In this document: piece after piece, positions 35,643 through 42,409 of the stretch
Layout of the letters: each line of letters starts with the position of its first letter
Position numbering within the stretch: position 1 is the stretch's first letter
NCBI GenBank assembly: GCA_965644295.1
Contig: CBFFRP010000131.1
Span: 1 to 42,409, forward strand
Reading direction: 5' to 3'
DNA from: Paraphysomonas bandaiensis
Lineage: Eukaryota > Chrysophyceae
Length of the DNA: 42,409 bases
Made by a program: the position numbers and the translations under genes
The notes under the pieces: model-generated
Told to the model about the DNA's origin: nothing
Database searches by the model: none
The model's input: the letters and a program-made list of their open reading frames with translations, nothing else

Positions 35643-37541
35643 CGTAATGTTGATATTATCTGGTAGAGTATCTCTTCCACTTTTGTATTTAGGTATATAT
35701 ATTGTTTATTTTAACTTAACAGCGCTAATGAAATATATATGAAAGTAAAATATCTTAAATGTTATAAACGTAATCCTGAGCCATCCTTGGTTGCCACCAC
35801 AGGGGATACCATTTGCTGTGTTCATCAACAATATTGTTGCTAAGCAAACCAACTTTTGTAAGACATCATAGCTAGTATGAAAATACTACATTCAACATGA
35901 TATAAACATAGTTTCTTTCAATGGGGTTAAAAAAAGAGCTTGCATCTTTCACGGCACAAAGTTCTAATACCAATTGCAATAATCAACTTTTCTGAATTGG
36001 GTTCGAACAGAAACAACTATCTATTATCTTAGTTTCTTCTATCGTTTATTGATATTGACAGTCGTTTGAATGTGACTTCATTTTATTACACTATACAGAC
36101 AATGTCCTGCTTAGCAGCATTATGTTTGCTGCACTAACAGGTTAAGCGTGGCTTAGAAAAATGTGATAATTACGCCTACGACAACAAGAAACCTCATGCG
36201 GCTACAACTTTTACACATTAATCATTACATTTATGTACTAGTTTCATGTTTCAATACAACATCGCAGTTGAATATTTCATACATTACCACACTGATGTAC
36301 GAAGTTCAATACCTTACACCCTATTGTGGTAGGAATGCGTTCATCTTAGGGATAAAGGGTATCGTCTTTGCCCAAATTTAAAACTTTTAAGTGTAGGGCG
36401 AATAGCCTCCTTATACCTTATAGCCCTCGTTGTATAAATATATCCATTTATTATTGAGCTAGACAGCATTGAAGTGCACGCGTACTACTTACTACGCCCT
36501 AAGTCTCCACATACTTGTTATCACGCACTCTCACTGTCTATTTATCACCCCTTCTCTTACGTATCACACATACTAAATTCTGACTGCTAGACAATATAAA
36601 CTCTCTCTGAAAACGTAAATATTATTAGCGTTTTATACTGACAGTACTATCGATCTATATCAGCATTATAATTTACGATTTCCCTATAGAATTATGTATA
36701 CCACTAGCACAACAGAGAAGGAGACATCACAGAGAACAAGTGGAAACTAAACCTAATCGCCAAATAGACTGAACAGAGAAGTAAAGAATTAGCACACAGG
36801 AAAAGATCAATACTCAATTAACAAAAATAGTAACAAGAATACAGTATGAGGTATAACAGTCAACCAGAGGAGCTTCCATATGCTTCTAGTTACCACTGAA
36901 GCGTCATCATCTATAATAAGCACTGTGTCCCATAGTGGTATGAGACATATGACTGTAGTCTAGACTAGTCGTATGGTTAAAACACTGCTGAATAAGGAGG
37001 TACTTAAAGGAATATGCATCTAGCCCATCCAGTATCTATATATAGAGTACTATGTATGTATGTTACTGTAGCATGCAGCATGCAGCAGAGGTGCATGTAC
37101 ATAAGTATGCATAGCTATGATATGTATGGATCGACCAATCAAATCAACGCATGGACCCTCCTACCCTCATCATCCTATAGGTTTTCACTCATCATCAGCA
37201 GTATTCTTTTACTTATTGACGAATCACATCCCACCATCTTCACTTCTTCTTCTTCTTCCTTCGTCTTTGATGTCAGCGAATTCGAATCTAATTCTGTTCT
37301 CTTCTCTTCTATCTTTCACTGCAATAGAAGTAACACTGACACACTCATGCTACATACTACTGAGTAAAGTACAGTAGAAGTCATATGAAGGTGAGCTTAC
37401 GTGTACCACTCTTCCATACATACGTACATACATACGTACATACATACATACATACATACATACAGAGTCCATTAAAGTATATATGCTACTGTATACTGCT
37501 ATTACATAACCAACCCAGACTATTATCATCTTATATGTACG
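35643..37541. other. 1.9-kb intergenic region, no gene recognised
   Basis: Largely AT-rich. The last 550 bases carry ATGCAGCATGCAGCA words (37071-37085), a CTTCTT-rich tract (37240-37262) and a CATACATACATAC microsatellite (about 37416-37465). Frames at 37014-37377 pass through these tracts. Confidence 0.5.
37416..37465. repeat. (TACA)n microsatellite upstream of the double tetraspan gene
   Basis: A nearly uninterrupted CATACATACATAC tract, about 75-125 bases before the start codon at 37542. Confidence 0.85.
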
Positions 37542-38747
37542 ATGGAAGGAGACAACGCTCTAGTAACGGGTGGAGAATCAGTCCTTATGGCTGTATACGG
37601 CGGCTGTAGTTTAATATCAATGGCTTTCTTTATAATGGGAGTGTTAGGCGGGTTCCCAGAGAGAGATCTCGTTGAAACATTCGCCTGGGCAACTGAGAAT
37701 GATGTCAGTGATGTATCTGACTCGACATCGTTCGGTTTAACGAGAGCATGCACTGTAGGGGATGCAAATGTATGTTCAGCCTATAGTAGTTGTGATAACT
37801 CTTTCTGTGAGGGATGTTATGATGCAGGAAGTACTGCACTTGCATTTAATGTATTAGGGATAGTGCTCTGTCTGATGTCTCTTGGATTGAGTTTATTTCC
37901 TGGGGTTGGAACTGTTAAGCTTGGTGGTGTGGAGTTATGTACAGCGACAATGTTTTGTGGTATTATCAGTTGCTCTGTATTTTCTTGCAAATGCTTTGAG
38001 CACTTAGATCGGACTAAACGCGAGCATGGGCCAGGTTTTATTCTGACTCTTGTTACAATATTCTTGCAAGCTGCTGGAATATATGCGAATTGGCTTTATA
38101 CAAGATTAGCTCCTCCTGCTCCTTACGAAGGTACATCTGATCCTGGAGTTCTTTCTTTGGTCAAGACATCAAACTGTTTAGCAGTTGTTTTCTACTTAAT
38201 CGGAGCACTTGGTGCGGTTACTACACCTAGGACTGTTGAGGCGCTGAGATGGGCTAGCAATGGCAGCATGAATCTTGGACTGATGGCTAAATGTGACAGT
38301 GGCAATTGTACAATGTACAACCACTGTGGAAGCCAAATGTGCTGTGGCAATGCAGGAGTTGCATCGCTGGTTTTCAATGCTCTAGGAGGTTTATTTTGTT
38401 TGCTTTCTATCAACACGTCCATTCAGCGTTTGGTGATAGATACTCCAGTGCTTAATCTTCTAGGGACAGGCTTTAGTGCTGCTGCTGTAACATCTGGGGT
38501 GCTAAGTCTTTCAGTATTCTCCTGTGGCTGCTACGAAGAACTCGACCCTGACAAGCGTTCCTTTGGAGCAGGGTTCGCTGTTACTATCGTGGCAATGTTT
38601 CTTTCTACTCTTGCTACATGGAGTCATTGGATATACCGAGGACCCGGACTGGCGAATACAAATGGCATTCCTCAAGGAGCTACAGGATCTCCCAGTGGAA
38701 TTTCTCTCGAATCCGTGAATGCAAAGATGCCAGCCGACTCTGTGTAA
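37542..38747 (+). CDS. double tetraspan (claudin/PMP22-like) membrane protein
   Basis: A single exon of 401 residues made of two homologous halves (about 12-190 and 205-372). Each half has a TM segment, a Cys-rich extracellular loop (unit 1: CSAYSSCDNSFCEGC near 88-102; unit 2: CTMYNHCGSQMCC), then TM2 starting with an FN.LG..(F/L)CL pattern, TM3 running into SVFSC.C.E.LD..KR, and TM4 in a GPGF/GAGF-T-V-FL context. The shared SVFSC.C motif and LD..KR turn show a clear internal duplication. Four-TM proteins with a Cys-bearing first loop include claudins, PMP22 and amastins; I cannot assign one. No signal peptide is needed as TM1 can serve as anchor. The C-terminus is a Gly/Ser-rich tail. Confidence 0.82.
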   Translation: MEGDNALVTGGESVLMAVYGGCSLISMAFFIMGVLGGFPERDLVETFAWATENDVSDVSDSTSFGLTRACTVGDANVCSAYSSCDNSFCEGCYDAGSTALAFNVLGIVLCLMSLGLSLFPGVGTVKLGGVELCTATMFCGIISCSVFSCKCFEHLDRTKREHGPGFILTLVTIFLQAAGIYANWLYTRLAPPAPYEGTSDPGVLSLVKTSNCLAVVFYLIGALGAVTTPRTVEALRWASNGSMNLGLMAKCDSGNCTMYNHCGSQMCCGNAGVASLVFNALGGLFCLLSINTSIQRLVIDTPVLNLLGTGFSAAAVTSGVLSLSVFSCGCYEELDPDKRSFGAGFAVTIVAMFLSTLATWSHWIYRGPGLANTNGIPQGATGSPSGISLESVNAKMPADSV

Positions 38748-39294
38748 AGTGAAGCCGAATTTCATATGTAACATCTTGTGTATATTCTCAGGATTTTTAT
38801 ATTATTTTAATTTAGTTGTGGAAAGAGCTGTCAGAAAATGTAATGAATATAAATTGTTGTTTGAATTATCAAAGCACAATGAGGGCTCATAATAGCGTTA
38901 TGACTTATTCAACATTACTTGTAGTGCAACGCTATTATTTCACCTATATCATTACCTCTATAACTTTTGTATGGTTAACAGTACATCTCACGTGAAAAGT
39001 TAATGAGGGAACTTTATATTTTTTATATTTCTATAGCACAGCGCAAGTGGTCTCTAATTAGCTATTTTTTTTCATTTTAACGTCTACCCACATGTATACT
39101 GGTGTGAGTAAATGGGTGATACGTTTACTATTTAGAAGGTGGGTTTCTTTGCAGATACAACAAGGCTTATGTCATAATCAGATATTTAAAAGGGTTATGA
39201 CATCTTCTTACCGTTTATCAAAAATCGAACTGACTAGACAAAAGAATAGACGCTTATGTATGCTACGGTAAGTCCATCTAAGTCACTATGCTAT
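38748..39294. other. intergenic between convergent genes
   Basis: AT-rich, no coding support. AATAGCGTT at about 38892 pairs with AACGCTATT at about 38929, forming one short hairpin beyond the tetraspan 3' end. Confidence 0.5.
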
Positions 39295-39958
39295 CTACAC
39301 CGTCATTTTTCTATTGTGTCTAACAATGTCCTCATCCCTTTCAAAGTGCTGTAGCTTAATGAACTCCGCTCCTTTCAATCTCTTTGTTTGTCTTCCACCA
39401 TCCGGACTACGACGAATTCCAGACAATGATAGTCGGCCGTCATGACTGGAGTCAAAATCATCTGACTCTTCGTCTCCGTATTCCGAATCCATGAGATCGG
39501 AAAGATCATTTTCACTTCGCTGAGAGCTACGCTTAATAATAACCATAGCAATCGCAGCGACAAGCAGAGAAATAGCAATAACAAGCATGCCTGTAGAGAA
39601 TTCAAGATTAGATATGTTGTGGCTGCCTGAGTTAGATGAAGACGATGAGATTTCGTACGACGGCATGTTTGTAGGAAGTTGTGTTGGGGTCATTGATGCT
39701 ACAGATTCATTTCCTGTAGTGGAATTGACAGTTGTGTTTGTAGAATTTACAGTATAAATTTGCAAGTATTGAAGCAAATCGACGTCTCCAACAGCTATTT
39801 CGTTCATACCAGCGTCTCTCTCGCCTGTTTCCCTCTGATGAATATCTCTCTGTGCGAGTGATGAGCATATGGCGCTCATGACCACTACTATAAATACGTG
39901 TATCTGCAGTAACATATAACACACAGCATATACATATACATACAACCATTACCTTCAT
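39295..39958 (-). CDS. type I single-pass membrane protein, unknown function
   Basis: Two exons (39958-39953 and 39903-39295; 49-nt intron) give 204 residues. The first exon is only ATG-AAG. After splicing, the N-terminus MKIHVFIVVVMSAICSSLA is a textbook signal peptide; without the intron the start is an implausible MYVYVYAV. The ectodomain (about 20-104) is Ser/Thr-rich with five N-glycosylation sequons (Asn55, 58, 62, 67, 98). A membrane helix lies at about 105-125 and ends IIKR. The tail is acidic at first (DSEYGDEESDDFDS) and then basic. No known domain; a small mucin-like surface protein is a fair description. Confidence 0.75.
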
Positions 39959-40531
39959 CAGTATGCTTCTGGTGATATATAATAACGGGATATAGTGATA
40001 TATAAGGGGGGGGTGTATGTGACCAGCACTGACCCTGAATTGGAGTGCAACATCTCTATCTACACCGGGTCAATGGTCAATGGTCAGTTCAAGGGTCATT
40101 GAATTAATGATTGAGGTTGATGCTGTCATGGGTCAGTTAATGATCTATACATGTATACATATATATATAAGTGTGTGTGTGAAGCTTAGCATCTCCTCAC
40201 TTTAATGCTACATATCTACAGCACATAGTCATATGTATGCTAAATATATGGAATATTCCTGTCTAGCCGAGCATAAAAACATGGAGTTTATACGAAAATA
40301 TTGGATTTTATGGTAATTCCCCCACTGTATTTAGAACAGCCAATGAGAGATGGTAGAATGTGATGAACAGTGTCCTATTTGTCCATACATACACTATAGA
40401 TATGTGTGTACAGCTCAACCAGACTATACATACATGCATACATGCATACATGCATACATGCATCAGTCAAGTAGTTAACAGTTCAGTGATCTTCATAACA
40501 CTATAAACACCCCATACATACATATATAATC
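39959..40531. promoter_or_regulatory. shared divergent upstream region
   Basis: Holds a G7 run (about 40006), repeated GGTCAATGGTCA words (40068-40086), a TATATATATA tract (40160) and CATACATGCATACATGCATA units (about 40427-40463), 70-105 bases before the lipase start codon. Confidence 0.6.
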
Positions 40532-41599
40532 ATGGATATATTATCAAAAGGTAACCGCGGAGTTGGTATCATGGATTTTAAAACAACACAATCTGATATT
40601 CCTTGTCGATTGTTTTATCCCTCTATTTCTAGTAGTGGGAAGGGTGGGAATGTTGGGTGGTTTGTGAGGACATTCGAGTATTTTATAGAGGGATATTTAC
40701 TGTTTCTGTTTCCTAGTTGGAGAGATGCGATATATCGCTCATGGATAGTGTCGCTAGTTGTATGTATTGTATCATTCATATCTCCGGATGCTAAGAGGGA
40801 TCTGCCTTACTGTACTCGAGATGCTACTCCTGATGTATCTGTTAAGGACCACCCTCTTATTGTATACTCTCATGGGCTTACTGGTAGTGGGGAGGAGCAT
40901 GCACTTATGTTTGCTCTATGGGCCCAACAGGGATATGTTGTTGCTTGCATCCATCATTGCGATGGTTCGTCCTGCAGTGTACCTCGACGAGATTCACATC
41001 TCCTTTACAAACATGCAGATATGAAAAACTACGACAAAAACTTCCGTCCAAATCAAATTAAGCGAAGAGAAGCTGAATTATACGAAATGTATTCTTTTGT
41101 GACTACAGATGAATCTGTTCCTTCAGTTTTGCGCGATGCGGTGGATACGTCTCGGGTTGTCGTAGCAGGGTTTTCATACGGTGCAGCCACTGCTGCTTTG
41201 TCATCAGTTAAGCGACCTGGAATATATTCTGCGTGTATTTTGCTGGACGGATGGTTTCATATAGAAGTTGGTGATGGGTTCGACTTTCCTGCGGAAGCAC
41301 ACTCTGCTGGACTGAACATACCGGCACTCTTTATTGGCAGTGAGCAATTTTCCAATCGCGCCCCGCTATCTAGCGCCACTCATAAGTTGGCCAAGAGCAA
41401 CAAACATCACTTTCCATCGGAATTTCATGTTTTAGAAGGTAGTAAACATCAGAACTTTACTGATGTAGGTTATTGGTTGCCAGTGTGGCTGCTGCGTTAT
41501 GCTCGAGCTGTTGGACATTGTGACTACCACGTCACGTATAAACGCATCTTTAATATTACGTGTGATTTCCTTCATCGCCATACCAAACGGGCTCTATAG
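40532..41599 (+). CDS. PAF-acetylhydrolase II-type phospholipase/esterase
   Basis: Single exon, 355 residues. It is an alpha/beta-hydrolase of the plasma/type II platelet-activating-factor acetylhydrolase family, which cleaves short or oxidised sn-2 acyl chains from phospholipids. The nucleophile elbow is GFSYG with Ser215. The acid is probably Asp239 in ILLDGWFH, and the base is His306 in GSKHQNFTD. The oxyanion-side motif PLIVYSHGLTGSG spans about 108-120. A hydrophobic stretch at about 71-85 may anchor the protein to membranes. The N-terminus is not a clear signal peptide. Length is within the family range and the triad is complete. Confidence 0.9.
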   Translation: MDILSKGNRGVGIMDFKTTQSDIPCRLFYPSISSSGKGGNVGWFVRTFEYFIEGYLLFLFPSWRDAIYRSWIVSLVVCIVSFISPDAKRDLPYCTRDATPDVSVKDHPLIVYSHGLTGSGEEHALMFALWAQQGYVVACIHHCDGSSCSVPRRDSHLLYKHADMKNYDKNFRPNQIKRREAELYEMYSFVTTDESVPSVLRDAVDTSRVVVAGFSYGAATAALSSVKRPGIYSACILLDGWFHIEVGDGFDFPAEAHSAGLNIPALFIGSEQFSNRAPLSSATHKLAKSNKHHFPSEFHVLEGSKHQNFTDVGYWLPVWLLRYARAVGHCDYHVTYKRIFNITCDFLHRHTKRAL

Positions 41600-42080
41600 A
41601 GTTTGCTTGTACACTTTGTGCAAGTACAGTTGCGTGAATTAAAGAGAACCGCCGTTATTTATCTATAATATATCTATTCCTGTAAATCAGATACTTTTTG
41701 GCGTCTTGAAAACATGGTTATTAGTATTATGATAGGTTTTATGTTTATATATCACGATTTCCGAGCAAATAATATACATGCGTATTCTATAGGGTGGTGT
41801 GGGATTAGATAGCAGAAGGAGAGTGTCTACTTGCACATTTCTAGAGATAAGTAGCTATTTGTTAATTGTCGTTGGAAAAACTATGTTCGAAAACTATGTC
41901 TGTCAACTCCCTCACATTTTCCTCTGATCACTGATCAGCTTTATGATATCCCCACTCCCATGAATACTCATTTCCAGGTGTATACTATGCCTTGACTATT
42001 CGTCATGGGTCTATGAGAATCCTCACTCCCAAAAATCAGTGTTTCCCTGATATAGGCCATTCTTTGGCTTACTCTCACGA
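41600..42080. other. intergenic region downstream of the lipase gene
   Basis: AT-rich 3' sequence with no supported ORF. The minus-strand open frame entering from 42360 is created by the hairpin that follows. Confidence 0.55.
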
Positions 42081-42388
42081 ATGAGATTTTCACCGGCATG
42101 TCGAGGCCATGGAGTCCCTTTTGGTCCGTGTGCGAGACGAGCGATACGATTGGCGCTTGGCCAGCAACCAGAAAAGATGTTCTGAAGGCCACTCTTATTG
42201 CCCTACCCAAGACCACTGCTGCTGTAGTTCCAATCCTTAGCTCTGGAACTATAGCAGCAGTGGAAGGACAATAAGAACTGCCTTCAGAACATCTTTTTTT
42301 GTTGCTGGCCAAGCGCCAATCGTATTGCTCGTCACGCACACGGACCAAAAGCGACTCCATGGCCTCGACATACCGGTGAAAATCTCAT
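42081..42388. mobile_element. 308-bp near-perfect hairpin (foldback/MITE-like)
   Basis: Two arms of about 150 bp, ATGAGATTTTCACCGG...GTTCCA and its inverted copy ending CCGGTGAAAATCTCAT, meet at an 11-nt loop (about 42234-42244). The arms differ by about a dozen substitutions and a 10-base indel. No clear target duplication is visible on the outside. The right arm read on the minus strand begins ATGGAGTCGCTTTTG and stays open across the loop, which gives the arms a coding-like look. Confidence 0.85.
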
Positions 42389-42409
42389 GGGTCGATCTAC
42401 AATACTGGG

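Noticed and set aside
37014-37377. Two overlapping plus-strand ORFs rich in Ser and Phe
   Set aside because: They pass through CTTCTT and ATGCA low-complexity tracts upstream of the tetraspan gene, with no splice join to it.

Overview
This window is nuclear DNA from a eukaryote, very probably a single-celled one. Most genes are cut by short GT-AG introns. I placed 52 of them across twelve genes: one is 19 nt, one 37 nt, and most of the rest lie between 43 and 70 nt, with a few up to 140 nt. Several introns carry a CTAAC or CTGAC-like word near the 3' end. A full epsilon-tubulin gene implies centrioles or basal bodies, so the organism probably has flagella at some stage. The lineage cannot be fixed from this window. 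No tRNA, rRNA, CRISPR array or bacterial-type operon is visible.

Layout, left to right: a four-TM protein of unknown role (1626-2593, +); a small secreted protein with an exact 45-residue cysteine repeat (4090-4815, +); a germinal-centre-III STE20 kinase (8235-10247, -), divergent from a PH1-type lipid-binding protein (10878-11356, +); epsilon-tubulin with 13 exons (12747-14930, +); a pol-beta-type nucleotidyltransferase (15290-16472, -), divergent from a 16-exon ANKIB1-type ankyrin/RBR ubiquitin ligase (17160-21958, +). A 2.75-kb repeat with long inverted arms (22459-25208) follows. Then come a glucose-6-phosphate 1-epimerase (26447-27585, -), divergent from an AP-1-type sigma adaptin (28098-28783, +); a membrane protein with three EF-hand-like loops (29646-30644, -); a signal-peptide-bearing soluble fumarate reductase with eight exons (31641-33694, -); an unrecognised basic protein (34918-35642, +); a tandemly duplicated tetraspan protein (37542-38747, +); a type I membrane protein (39295-39958, -); and a PAF-acetylhydrolase II-type lipase (40532-41599, +). 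The right end is a 308-bp near-perfect hairpin.

The genes are ordinary unlinked eukaryotic genes, not a pathway cluster: vesicle traffic (sigma adaptin, PH1), ubiquitin signalling, cytoskeleton, kinase signalling, sugar and redox metabolism. Many promoters hold (TATG)n or (TACA)n microsatellites and CAGTAC/GTACTG-rich palindromes 50-250 bp before the start codon. Several non-autonomous DNA transposons can be delimited: a hAT-like MITE with 8-bp target duplications, a PIF/Harbinger-like MITE with TTA duplications, and foldback-type hairpins.

The most interesting items are the EF-loop/TM repeat protein, the 45-residue secreted repeat protein, the fused double tetraspan, a probable 19-nt intron in the RBR ligase, a 10-nt microexon in the fumarate reductase, introns placed at or just after the start codon in two genes, and the large inverted-repeat element with coding-like sequence between its arms.
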